The notes beneath the pieces are model-generated. The model worked only from the letters and a program-made list of their open reading frames with translations. It was not told where the DNA came from and did not search any database. Below, in pieces: positions 8,773 to 15,733 of a stretch of 21,450 bases of DNA; within the stretch, counting starts at the first letter, position 1, and each line of letters begins with the position of its first letter. This DNA is from JAJYSO01 sp964451785. Its GTDB lineage: Bacteria; Bacteroidota; Bacteroidia; Flavobacteriales; Flavobacteriaceae. The stretch is taken from contig CAYVJG010000041.1 of assembly GCA_964451785.1 (NCBI GenBank), forward strand, positions 1-21,450, read 5' to 3'. Made by a program: the position numbers and the translations under genes.

Positions 8773-9081
8773 TTATACATACCAATATTCAAGCTGAGTG
8801 GAATATTTGCAGCCTTCGTCATAGTATTTAAATTGCGCAAGCCGTTTTCCGGTTTTTTTGTCTATAACAACAACAGTACTTTCGCAACCAAAAAATCCTA
8901 AATCGATAGTTTGTTTTTTAATAATGAGGTTTTCATTAAGAGATACTGTTTTTTCAATGTTTATAATTGATAATTCAGTAGCGCTTTCTGAACTTACATC
9001 TAAGTTGCTTACTAGGTTTGTAGAGGCAAAATTTAAAGAACCGATTAGCATAAAAGCTAATACAAAAAATATATTTTTCAT
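8773..9081 (-). CDS. Small secreted protein of unknown function
   Basis: 102 residues, not recognised as a named family. The first 19 residues (MKNIFFVLAFMLIGSLNFA) form a clear signal peptide. The mature part has a low-complexity Ser/Thr/Asn stretch followed by a compact strand-rich end with two cysteines (GFFGCESTVVVIDKKTGKRL and DEGCKYSTQLEYWYV) that could form a disulfide in the periplasm. It has the same strand as the GLPGLI-receptor pair and lies 164 nt upstream of it; that gap holds a 12-bp inverted repeat, so co-transcription is uncertain. The gene has a leader of up to about 200 nt if the -7 element at 9279 is used. Confidence 0.65.
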   Translation of the reverse strand: MKNIFFVLAFMLIGSLNFASTNLVSNLDVSSESATELSIINIEKTVSLNENLIIKKQTIDLGFFGCESTVVVIDKKTGKRLAQFKYYDEGCKYSTQLEYWYV

Positions 9082-9278
9082 ATTTTTTGTATTTATTGGT
9101 TAAAATCTAAACTCTATAAGATTAAGGTCATTAAAGTTTAGATGCAGGCTATCTGCTTTAGACCTGTTGGCTTTTATTCCTTACTTTTCTGAGAGTCAAT
9201 ATACTTTTTTAGTTCAATTTCCGTAAGTCGGAAGGCCTTTAAATTGCACTGGTTATCTTAATAAGATCAGCCAATACT

Positions 9279-9286
9279 CAAATATA
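9279..9286 (-). promoter_or_regulatory. Possible -7 element for the 102-aa secreted protein
   Basis: Minus-strand TATATTTG fits TAnnTTTG. It is about 200 nt from the start codon, has no TTG at the -33 position, and lies in very A/T-rich DNA where chance matches are likely. Confidence 0.3.
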
Positions 9287-9453
9287 TAAAAATTTTCTTA
9301 ATTGTGATAAAAATCTATTAAAAAACAAAATAGTGTAAAAAATAAATTTAAAGTAATTTATTGAAAATAAAGCTTCTCTAATGTGATGCTATTGGTAGAG
9401 GTGAAATAACCTATAAATAAAAAATAAAAGATAGGACGAATCCATAATTGTTG

Positions 9454-9461
9454 TATCTTTC
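9454..9461 (+). promoter_or_regulatory. Possible -7 element for the DUF2853 gene
   Basis: TATCTTTC differs from TAnnTTTG at the last base only. It lies 30 nt before the ATG, the same placement as other promoters here. No -33 TTG is evident. Confidence 0.35.
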
Positions 9462-9490
9462 TGCTAGTTATTAACTATAAAACGTATACC

Positions 9491-9826
9491 ATGAGTAAAT
9501 TTGAAGAAGCAGTTGACCGCTATTCGTCCGAAAACAATCGGTTGAATCTAGGACTGTCAGATGATTTTATTAAATCAGTAGCTAAAGGTCTGGGGCCATC
9601 TATTTACAATGCCGATGCAGAATGTGTTTCAGCTTCTGATAAATCAGAAGTTGAGCGTATTAAAAAGAACTTTCTGATTAAAAAATTGGGCTTAGAAGAC
9701 GGCGCTCACCTCGATGATGCTATTGATGAAGTAACCCAAAAACTGGGCGCTTCTAACCGTAAAAAATACCGTGCTTTATTTTATGCACTTTTGGCGAAAA
9801 AGTTTAATAAAGAATCGGTTTATTAA
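9491..9826 (+). CDS. DUF2853 family protein
   Basis: 111-residue soluble, mostly helical, charged protein without a signal peptide, recognised as DUF2853 from its overall pattern: an N-terminal helix (MSKFEEAVDRYSSE), then VAKGLGPSIYNADAECVSASDKSEVERIKKNFLIKKLGL (about 31-69), and a C-terminal RKKYRALFYALLAKKF (about 91-106). The family is small and of unknown function, common in Bacteroidota and Proteobacteria. It is a single-gene unit: a probable promoter lies 30 nt upstream and a clear intrinsic terminator 30 nt downstream. Nothing in the context shows its role. Confidence 0.75.
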   Translation: MSKFEEAVDRYSSENNRLNLGLSDDFIKSVAKGLGPSIYNADAECVSASDKSEVERIKKNFLIKKLGLEDGAHLDDAIDEVTQKLGASNRKKYRALFYALLAKKFNKESVY

Positions 9827-9856
9827 GACTGTATTTTACGTAAATCTTAAGGATAT

Positions 9857-9893
9857 AAAGGCTTGTCTTGTTAATGTAAGACAGGCCTTTTTT
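9857..9893 (+). terminator. Intrinsic terminator of the DUF2853 gene
   Basis: 13-nt arms (9857-9869 and 9878-9890) pair with one G-T wobble around the loop GTTAATGT and are followed by six T. It acts on the plus strand and separates the DUF2853 gene from the thioredoxin-domain gene. Confidence 0.9.
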
Positions 9894-9918
9894 GTAAATT
9901 TACCCTTTGAAAAATCTG

Positions 9919-11946
9919 ATGGATATGCAATCAAAATCTTTAAATCGACTCGCACAGGCTTCAAGTCCTTATCTTTTACAACACGCTCATAATCCGGTAG
10001 ATTGGTATGAGTGGGGTGAAGAAGCGCTCAATAAGGCTAAACAAGAAAACAAACCTTTGCTTATCAGCATTGGCTATTCAGCTTGCCATTGGTGTCATGT
10101 GATGGCACACGAGTCGTTTAGTGATAAAGCCGTGGCTGAGGTGATGAATGCTCATTTTGTGTGTATCAAAGTAGATCGCGAAGAACGTCCTGATTTAGAT
10201 CAAATTTACATTGAAGCATCACAGTTGCTCAACGGTAATGCCGGTTGGCCACTCAATGTATTTGCTTTACCTGACGGACGTCCATTTTGGGTAGGCATGT
10301 ATTTTAATAAAACCAACTGGATGCGAGTAGTACAACAATTACATTTGGCTTATACCGAAAAAAACGAGGTCATTATTGAGCAAGCTGAGGCTTTGACTAA
10401 AGGTGTAGCTCAGGGCAACATGATTAATCTTGATGTGGATGCGCCTGTACAATTTTCTCCTCAAGGCTATAATAACCTCTTTGTCGCTTGGAAAAATAAT
10501 ATCGACTTTGAAAAAGGTGGCTTTCAAGGCAGTCAAAAATTTCCGATGGTTGCCGGTTGGGAGTACATCTTGCAACATTATTACTTAACTAAAAATGCAA
10601 AAGCCCTTGCCGCACTCGAAAAAACTTTAGAAGCCATGGCTTTTGGAGGAATTTACGATCAAATTGGCGGCGGTTTTTCTCGCTATACGGTTGATGAAGA
10701 TTGGTTTGCTCCACATTTTGAAAAAATGCTCTATGACAATGCGCAGTTAGTCAGTTTGTATGTGCATGCTTATCAGTTGACTAAAAACGAACTCTATGCG
10801 CAAGTGATTCGCGAAACACTGGCTTTTGTAGAGCGTGAAATGACTGCTGATAATGGCGGATTTTACGCTTCTCTTAACGCGGATAGCGAAGGTGAAGAAG
10901 GAAAATATTACGTGTGGACAGCTTCAGAAATCGATCAGGTCTTAACCGCTAAAGAGGCTACTGTGTTTAAGGCGTATTATCAGATTACAACCACCGGAAA
11001 CTGGGAACGGTCAACAAATATTCTGCATTGTCAACAAACTGTTGAAAACTTTGCGCAGGAAAAAAATCTAAGCTTTCATACAGTTGAAGAATTGTTGAAA
11101 GCAGGTAAAGAAAAACTGCTCGCTGAACGTCAAAAACGCGTTCGTCCATCAACAGACGATAAGATTTTAGTCGCTTGGAACGCCTTGATGCAAAAAGCCT
11201 ATATCGAAGCCTATCAAGCTTTAGGTGATACCCATTACTTAGACATCGCTTTGCGCAATGCGGAGTTTATTGAACGCGAAATGGTCAATAAAGCCGGCGG
11301 ATTGTTTAGAAATTATAAAGATGGTCAAGTTTCAGTAGAAGCCTTTTTAGATGATTATGCCTTCCTTGCCGATGCGTATTGCACGATGTATAAAGCCACT
11401 TTTGATAAGCTGTGGCTCAATAAAGCCTTGTTGCTAGTCGATACAGCCAAAGCACATTTTCAGGATGAAAATACCGGATTATTCTTTTACGCTTCAGATA
11501 AGGCTACTGATTTAATTACGCGAAAAATAAACTTTGTCGATAATGAAATGCCTTCAGGAAACGCCGTTTTAGCCGGGGTGTGTTATCAGTTAGGTTATTA
11601 TTTTGATCGCGAAGATTATCGCAAATTGAGTAGAGAAATGATAACCAAGGTGCAGCCCCTCTTTGTAAAAGGAACGGTATATTTTGGACGTTGGATGACT
11701 TTGCTCGGCACAATGAGTCATAAACCCTATGAAATTGCTATTTTAGGACCAAAAGCTAAACTGCTGGCCAAAGAATTACAAACCAACTACTTGCCTACCG
11801 GTATTGTCATGGGAGGAGATAGTGAAGATTTACCGCTACTTGAAGATAAGTTGTTTTCAGATCAAACTTTAATTTACGTTTGCCAAAATGAAACCTGCCA
11901 AGCACCTGTAGAAACCGTCGCTGAAGCTTTAGCTTATACCAAATAG
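9919..11946 (+). CDS. Thioredoxin-domain protein of the DUF255/YyaL/SPATA20 family
   Basis: About 675 residues. The N-terminal thioredoxin-like DUF255 domain carries SPYLLQHAHNPVDWYEWG (16-33) and the redox motif CHWCH (56-60); further diagnostic stretches are DREERPDLDQIY and the later GGIYDQIGGGFSRYTVDEDWFAPHFEKML region (split here over about residues 236-264). The rest is an (alpha/alpha)6 barrel related to N-acylglucosamine 2-epimerases. Biochemical role is unknown in bacteria; the human homologue SPATA20 is a spermatogenesis-associated thioredoxin-like protein. Cytoplasmic, no signal peptide. I start at ATG 9919 (ATG 9925 is equally possible); the in-frame TTG at 9907 belongs to a CCCTTTG stretch and adds residues with no family support. 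The last codons and the TAG stop lie inside a 131-bp dispersed repeat. Confidence 0.88.
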   Translation: MDMQSKSLNRLAQASSPYLLQHAHNPVDWYEWGEEALNKAKQENKPLLISIGYSACHWCHVMAHESFSDKAVAEVMNAHFVCIKVDREERPDLDQIYIEASQLLNGNAGWPLNVFALPDGRPFWVGMYFNKTNWMRVVQQLHLAYTEKNEVIIEQAEALTKGVAQGNMINLDVDAPVQFSPQGYNNLFVAWKNNIDFEKGGFQGSQKFPMVAGWEYILQHYYLTKNAKALAALEKTLEAMAFGGIYDQIGGGFSRYTVDEDWFAPHFEKMLYDNAQLVSLYVHAYQLTKNELYAQVIRETLAFVEREMTADNGGFYASLNADSEGEEGKYYVWTASEIDQVLTAKEATVFKAYYQITTTGNWERSTNILHCQQTVENFAQEKNLSFHTVEELLKAGKEKLLAERQKRVRPSTDDKILVAWNALMQKAYIEAYQALGDTHYLDIALRNAEFIEREMVNKAGGLFRNYKDGQVSVEAFLDDYAFLADAYCTMYKATFDKLWLNKALLLVDTAKAHFQDENTGLFFYASDKATDLITRKINFVDNEMPSGNAVLAGVCYQLGYYFDREDYRKLSREMITKVQPLFVKGTVYFGRWMTLLGTMSHKPYEIAILGPKAKLLAKELQTNYLPTGIVMGGDSEDLPLLEDKLFSDQTLIYVCQNETCQAPVETVAEALAYTK

Positions 11947-12064
11947 AATTATTTTTTAGTCCGATTTATAATATCTTTTGTAGGTATAATACCGTGGGCC
12001 ATAAATTACTAGTACAATGAGACAAAGTCGAAATTGGACTAGTTAATTTATCCATACGGTATTA
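11934..12064 (+). repeat. 131-bp palindromic dispersed element, copy A
   Basis: The same 131 bases occur in inverted orientation at 21203-21333 with 9 mismatches and no indel by hand alignment. Ends are TTATACC and GGTATTA, imperfect inverted repeats. The right part (11986-12064) is a long palindrome: ATAATACCGT pairs with ACGGTATTAT, ATAAATTA with TAATTTAT, CAAT with ATTG, and the tip is GACAAAGTC. The left part has TTATACC/GGTATAA (11934-11940/11983-11989). There is no coding capacity. The size and terminal repeats suggest a MITE or REP-like unit; no clear target-site duplication. It overlaps the last four codons, stop included, of the preceding gene. Confidence 0.85.
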
Positions 12065-12081
12065 TCTGTAAGAGATAGAGA

Positions 12082-12115
12082 CAAAAAAACAGGGCTGCTT
12101 TTTAAAGCAGCCCTT
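12082..12115 (-). terminator. Intrinsic terminator of the cysteine-rich lipoprotein gene
   Basis: AGGGCTGCTTT (12091-12101) and AAAGCAGCCCT (12104-12114) pair perfectly; reading the minus strand, the hairpin is followed by G and seven T (complement of 12083-12089). It lies 23 nt after the lipoprotein stop. Confidence 0.92.
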
Positions 12116-12137
12116 AATGGTTTATGTGGTGATTAGT

Positions 12138-12560
12138 TTAGCTGTCTAAACTAACAGATTCTACCACTAAGCTTTGTACCCCGTTTTTAGAGATAACCTT
12201 CCCTGTGATTTTTACAGTTTCAGCGGCGTGTTTGATGGCTGTTTTATAAGCCTCAGCTTTTTTGTGATCTTCCACTAAGAGATACACTTGTCCGTCAGCT
12301 TGACTCAAAATTCCGGCTGGCAATCCTTTCGCTAAACAGGATTCAGCACATTGTTTGTGCCCGGCTCCTTTTGCGCCTCCGGTCATATAGCACGACAGGT
12401 CTAATACCTCTCCGGTAACAGTTAAGTTAGCTTGATTTTCAGCACTCGTTTTTTCTGCCGATTTGTTGTTGGCTTGTTGACATGAACTGAATGCAAAAAC
12501 ACTCAAGAAAGCCATAAATAGATAAATCGGTAGTTTTTTAGATAATGAATGACGTACCAT
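12138..12560 (-). CDS. Cysteine-rich lipoprotein of unknown function
   Basis: 140 residues. A signal peptide (about 1-26) ends in the lipobox FSSC, so Cys27 is probably lipidated. After a Lys/Ser/Asn linker comes one compact domain: VTGEVLDLSCYMTGGAKGAG, then HKQCAESCLAKGLPAGIL, then YLLVEDHKKAEAY and VKITGKVISKNGVQSLVVESV. The C-x(n)-H-x2-C-x3-C layout (LSCYM .. HKQCAESC) suggests metal or haem binding or disulfides; the strand pattern could be an OB-like fold. I recognise the pattern from other Bacteroidota and environmental bacteria but cannot name it. It is divergent from a c-type haem-binding protein across a 169-bp region with a perfect palindrome, so the two may share regulation and an envelope redox role (inference). 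A terminator follows it. Confidence 0.7.
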   Translation of the reverse strand: MVRHSLSKKLPIYLFMAFLSVFAFSSCQQANNKSAEKTSAENQANLTVTGEVLDLSCYMTGGAKGAGHKQCAESCLAKGLPAGILSQADGQVYLLVEDHKKAEAYKTAIKHAAETVKITGKVISKNGVQSLVVESVSLDS

Positions 12561-12656
12561 AATGCAGTAGTTTTGGTTTAAGTTTATAACGAATGTACGA
12601 TTTATATTAGTGAAATAAAAATTACGATGTTAAAATGAAGAATTTTGTGTAATCCC

Positions 12657-12684
12657 ATAGCTGACGGTTTTAACCGTCAGCTAT
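12657..12684. promoter_or_regulatory. 13-bp perfect palindrome in divergent promoter region
   Basis: ATAGCTGACGGTT (12657-12669) is the exact reverse complement of AACCGTCAGCTAT (12672-12684), with TT between. It lies 3 nt upstream of the -33 element of the haem-binding gene and 97 nt from the divergent lipoprotein start. There is no T-run after it, so an operator or a dispersed palindrome is likelier than a terminator. Confidence 0.55.
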
Positions 12685-12687
12685 AAA

Positions 12688-12718
12688 TTTGGATATTATC
12701 CTTTTTATAGTATCTTTA
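12688..12718 (+). promoter_or_regulatory. Bacteroidetes-type promoter of the haem-binding gene
   Basis: TTTG at 12688-12691 and TATCTTTA at 12711-12718 are separated by 19 nt, the ideal -33/-7 spacing; only the last base of the -7 differs from TAnnTTTG. The ATG is 11 nt further on, so the 5' leader is only a few bases long. Confidence 0.65.
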
Positions 12719-12729
12719 GGAATAAAAAA

Positions 12730-13218
12730 ATGAAAGTAGTAAAACGACTTCTGTTGGGGATTTTAGTGGTGTTCTTAATTTTGCAAATCCCGGTGTTTAA
12801 TCCTGATAAAAATTATACAGAAGCCAAGCCTGTCAATGATATTGCAGCGGCTTATGAAATTCCGATGGATGTGCAAATGCACCTGTATAATGCTTGCTAT
12901 GATTGCCATTCAAATTACACGCGCGATTACCCTTGGTATTACAACATTCAACCGGTTAGCTGGTGGATGAGTGACCACATTAAAAAGGCAAAAAGCGATT
13001 TAAATTTTTCAGAATTTGCAATTTATCAACCTAAACGCGCCGCACATAAACTTCATGAAATTCAGGAAGTACTCGAGCATAGAGTCATGCCTTTAAAGTC
13101 TTATTTACGTATGCATGACGAAGCTTTGCTTACTGATCAAGAAAATCAAGCGGTCATTGATTGGGCTAAAAAAACAGAAAAGCAGCTGCGCGATAAAATG
13201 GCAACTGCTAGTAACTAA
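12730..13218 (+). CDS. Haem-binding domain protein (Haem_bd, CxxCH)
   Basis: 162 residues. An N-terminal hydrophobic segment (6-22, LLLGILVVFLILQIPVF) is a membrane anchor or uncleaved signal; the rest should be periplasmic. The domain carries a c-type haem attachment motif, CYDCH (56-60), followed by SNYTRDYPWYYNIQPVSWW (61-79), diagnostic of the Haem_bd family (PF14376), and VMPLKSYLRMH (about 118-128), whose Met is a candidate distal ligand. A monohaem electron carrier or sensor is the likely role; the partner is unknown. It has its own promoter with almost no leader and a terminator, so it is monocistronic, divergent from the cysteine-rich lipoprotein. Confidence 0.88.
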   Translation: MKVVKRLLLGILVVFLILQIPVFNPDKNYTEAKPVNDIAAAYEIPMDVQMHLYNACYDCHSNYTRDYPWYYNIQPVSWWMSDHIKKAKSDLNFSEFAIYQPKRAAHKLHEIQEVLEHRVMPLKSYLRMHDEALLTDQENQAVIDWAKKTEKQLRDKMATASN

Positions 13219-13232
13219 ACGTTATGAAACTA

Positions 13233-13269
13233 AAGCTTAGCCTAAGGTTTTTGGGCTAAGCTTGTTTTT
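13233..13269 (+). terminator. Intrinsic terminator after the haem-binding gene
   Basis: AAGCTTAGCCTAA (13233-13245) pairs with TTGGGCTAAGCTT (13251-13263) with one wobble, loop GGTTT, followed by GTTTTT. Its right arm overlaps the stop codon of the convergent hydratase gene. On the minus strand the T-run is weak, so it mainly serves the plus-strand gene. Confidence 0.82.
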
Positions 13270-14050
13270 CTTCACCGACTGAGAAAGATACTTCACCAAC
13301 ACCGCTGATTTCAGCACTGATTTCATCTCCGGCTTGTAGAGCGACCATCGGTCCCAAGGCACCGGATAAAATGATGTCGCCTTTTTGCAAAGGATTACCT
13401 AGTTGCTGCATGGTTTGTGCGAGCCATAATACGGCGATCAGCGGATTACCTAAGCAGGCGCTGCCTTGTCCTTCTGAAGCTACAGTACCGTTTTGCCATA
13501 GCTTCATTTTACAGTTTTCTAAGTCGATCTGCGTGTAGTCTATTTTTTCATGATTTAATACAAAATGACTTGACGAGGCATTGTCAGCAATGGTATCGAC
13601 AATTGAAATATCCCAATCGGCTATACGACTACCGACAATTTCTATGGCAGCTGTAGCGTAATCAATGGCATTTTTTACCATAGACATATTGATGTGCTCG
13701 GCTGTTAAATCTGCTTTTAACACAAAGGCTATCTCCGCTTCAGCTTTGGGCTGCATTAGCGCATTCCAAGGTATAGTTTGACTATTTTCAACTTGCATGT
13801 TGTTGAGCAATACGCCAAAGTCGGGTTGATCGACGCCTAATTGTTGTTGAACTTTCTTTGAGGTTAGGCCAATTTTTTTGCCGACCATATGTTGACCTTG
13901 GGCAATGGCGCGTTCAATATTGATTTTTTGAATGGCATAAGCCGTTTCTACATCTTGAGTAGCGAGCTGCGTGCGGATAGGTGCACAAGATTGCTTTTGT
14001 AAGTGAGCCTGATGTAAAATGTCGGCAAGTTGTTGTGTGGACGTTGGCAT
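13256..14050 (-). CDS. 2-keto-4-pentenoate hydratase (MhpD/HpcG family)
   Basis: 264 residues of the fumarylacetoacetate-hydrolase-like hydratase family that adds water to 2-hydroxypentadienoate-type products of meta-cleavage. Visible hallmarks: GKKIGLTSKKVQQQLGV (57-73, active-site Lys region), DQPDFGVLLNNM (74-85), the metal-binding pair Glu104/Glu106 in QPKAEAEIAFVL, Glu137 in AIEIVGSR, and DTIADNASSSHFVL (152-165). Cytoplasmic. The length equals that of E. coli MhpD. It is the last gene of the ribD-HAD-M1 operon, 17 nt after the M1 peptidase. No dioxygenase, aldolase or other aromatic-degradation gene is nearby, so the true substrate is uncertain; a related decarboxylase (HpcE/DmpH type) cannot be excluded. 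Confidence 0.85.
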   Translation of the reverse strand: MPTSTQQLADILHQAHLQKQSCAPIRTQLATQDVETAYAIQKINIERAIAQGQHMVGKKIGLTSKKVQQQLGVDQPDFGVLLNNMQVENSQTIPWNALMQPKAEAEIAFVLKADLTAEHINMSMVKNAIDYATAAIEIVGSRIADWDISIVDTIADNASSSHFVLNHEKIDYTQIDLENCKMKLWQNGTVASEGQGSACLGNPLIAVLWLAQTMQQLGNPLQKGDIILSGALGPMVALQAGDEISAEISGVGEVSFSVGEEKQA

Positions 14051-14067
14051 AATAAGTTGAGGTTTGT

Positions 14068-15723
14068 TTAGTCGGTATATTTTTTGAGATTGATGTAAAA
14101 GTGTTTACGGTCCACTTTTACTTGATCGAGTTGAGTTGCAGCACTCAATTCTTGCCAATATTTAGAAGGAGCAATACGCTCAGACTTCCCCTTAACCCAA
14201 ATGTCAATAGGCATATTAAAATTGTTAACTTGAGCATTCCAGCGGTAGTAAACATGACCATTTTCGCGCTTGAGTTGGAGTTCGGGGATTTGCGCATAGC
14301 GTAAATACTGGTCGAAAATTGGGGTGACTTTTTGCTTGGTATGTTTTTCAAAAAAGGAGACTACATCTTCTGTGTTTGTAATACTGTGTGTAAAGTGCTT
14401 ATAAAATTTACGCACCAATTTCCACCATTTTTTATCGTTGTCAATCACACTGCGCAAGGTGAGTAGCATGTTGGCTCCTTTTGAATACATGTCGCCTGAA
14501 CCTTCTTTGTTTACGCCATAATCGCCAATGATAGGTCTGTCGTTTTGGATGGTACCTTTGCGCAAACCTACCAAATAATCTAGAGCTTCTTCTTTGCCCC
14601 ATTGGCATTCAATGTAAACCGCTTCAGAATAAGTGGTGAAAGCTTCGTGAATCCACATGTCAGCAATATCGGCCGCAGTAATACTGTTGCCAAACCATTC
14701 GTGACCCGATTCGTGAACAATGATAAAATCCCATTTTAAACCTATACCGGTTTGCGAGCGGTCGCTACCTAAATAGCCGTTTTTGTAGTGATTGCCATAC
14801 CCGATGGCACTTTGATGCTCCATGCCTAGATAAGGCGTTTCGATGAGTTTATAGCCGTCTTCTTTAAAAGGATACGGTCCGATTTTTTCTGTAAAACAAG
14901 CTAGCATTGTTTTAACTTGCTTAAACTGCTTTTTTGCCTCTTCTAAGTGGTAAGGTAAAACGTAATAATTCAAGTCCAAATCTTTGTACTTATCTGAAAA
15001 ATGAACGTAATCACCAATGTTTAAAACTAAATTGTAATTGTTAATCGGATTGACCACTTTCCACGACCAAACTATACGTCCGTTGGGCAATTCTTTTTTA
15101 TTGGTTAAGCGCCCATTAGAGACATTCATCAAGTTGCTGGGCGTGGTGACGTGAATCTCAGCTTCTTCGGGTTCATCACTTTGGGTGTCTTTGTTGGGAT
15201 ACCACAAACTCGCCCCGGTGCCTTGTACGGCTACACTAACCCAATCATTTCCATTTTTATCCTTTGTAAAGATAAATCCGCCATCCCAAGGTGGAGTTTT
15301 TGCAATGGTTGGATGACCGGAGTAATAAAAGTCGATTTTATCAATTTCTCCGGCTTGTAATGCCCGTGGAAATGTGATGAATACCGCGTTATACAAACGT
15401 TTGTAAGGCAAATTTTGCCCGTTGTAAACAATAGAATCAATCTGCATATTAGCAAATAAATCCAATTGCATTACCGGTAGATCATTGACCACTTTAAAAG
15501 TGATGAGGTTATGGCCGCTGATGTATTTTTTGTCAATTTGAACATCGACAAACAAATCGTATTTTAAGACGTCAAAGTTAGTTCGTTCAGGGCGTAATCC
15601 GCCGCGAAGACTGTCGGCTTTAGTGTAATGTGCTTTGGACTGCATGAGCTGTGCATGAGCTAGTGATGAGCACAGTAGATTGACCAAGATGAATAGTGAA
15701 AAAAGAGTTTGACGGTGTTGCAT
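14068..15723 (-). CDS. M1 family zinc aminopeptidase, secreted
   Basis: 551-residue gluzincin. Signal peptide 1-24 (..LVNLLCSSLAHA) places it in the periplasm or outside. An N-terminal saddle-like beta domain (about 45-260) is followed by the catalytic domain with the exopeptidase motif GMEHQS (300-305, a variant of GxMEN) and the zinc site HESGH (337-341) with Glu360 in WIHEAFTTYSE, the exact HExxH-x18-E spacing. The Tyr in SKGANML..-type catalytic region (MYSKGANMLL, about 414-423) is also present. It lacks the long C-terminal helical domain of ERAP/PepN-type enzymes, as do many Bacteroidota M1 peptidases. It probably trims N-terminal residues from peptides for nutrition. It sits 10 nt after the HAD gene and 17 nt before the hydratase gene, in one operon. 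Confidence 0.92.
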   Translation of the reverse strand: MQHRQTLFSLFILVNLLCSSLAHAQLMQSKAHYTKADSLRGGLRPERTNFDVLKYDLFVDVQIDKKYISGHNLITFKVVNDLPVMQLDLFANMQIDSIVYNGQNLPYKRLYNAVFITFPRALQAGEIDKIDFYYSGHPTIAKTPPWDGGFIFTKDKNGNDWVSVAVQGTGASLWYPNKDTQSDEPEEAEIHVTTPSNLMNVSNGRLTNKKELPNGRIVWSWKVVNPINNYNLVLNIGDYVHFSDKYKDLDLNYYVLPYHLEEAKKQFKQVKTMLACFTEKIGPYPFKEDGYKLIETPYLGMEHQSAIGYGNHYKNGYLGSDRSQTGIGLKWDFIIVHESGHEWFGNSITAADIADMWIHEAFTTYSEAVYIECQWGKEEALDYLVGLRKGTIQNDRPIIGDYGVNKEGSGDMYSKGANMLLTLRSVIDNDKKWWKLVRKFYKHFTHSITNTEDVVSFFEKHTKQKVTPIFDQYLRYAQIPELQLKRENGHVYYRWNAQVNNFNMPIDIWVKGKSERIAPSKYWQELSAATQLDQVKVDRKHFYINLKKYTD

Positions 15724-15733
15724 AATAATGTAT

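Larger units (their letters stand above)
9082..9490. other. 409-bp divergent intergenic region
   Basis: No complete gene is seen. It must hold promoters for the 102-aa secreted protein (-) and the DUF2853 gene (+). Visible structures: inverted repeat ATCTAAACT/AGTTTAGAT (9105-9113/9135-9143), small hairpin GCAG-GCTAT-CTGC (9144-9156), hairpin TTCCG-TAAGT-CGGAA (9219-9233), and palindrome AAGGCCTT (9232-9239). On the minus strand 9174-9257 is an open frame without a start codon whose translation (..LKAFRLTEIELKKYIDSQK..) looks like a protein C-terminus. The part from 9280 to 9450 is extremely A/T-rich. Confidence 0.6.

Noticed and set aside
9907..9918. TTG at 9907 as start of the thioredoxin-domain gene
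   Set aside because: ATG codons at 9919 and 9925 fit family N-termini; the TTG lies in a TTTG stretch more like promoter DNA.
9771..9992. 73-codon plus-strand frame across the DUF2853 end and the start of the thioredoxin-domain gene
   Set aside because: It spans a strong terminator and overlaps two well-supported genes in other frames.
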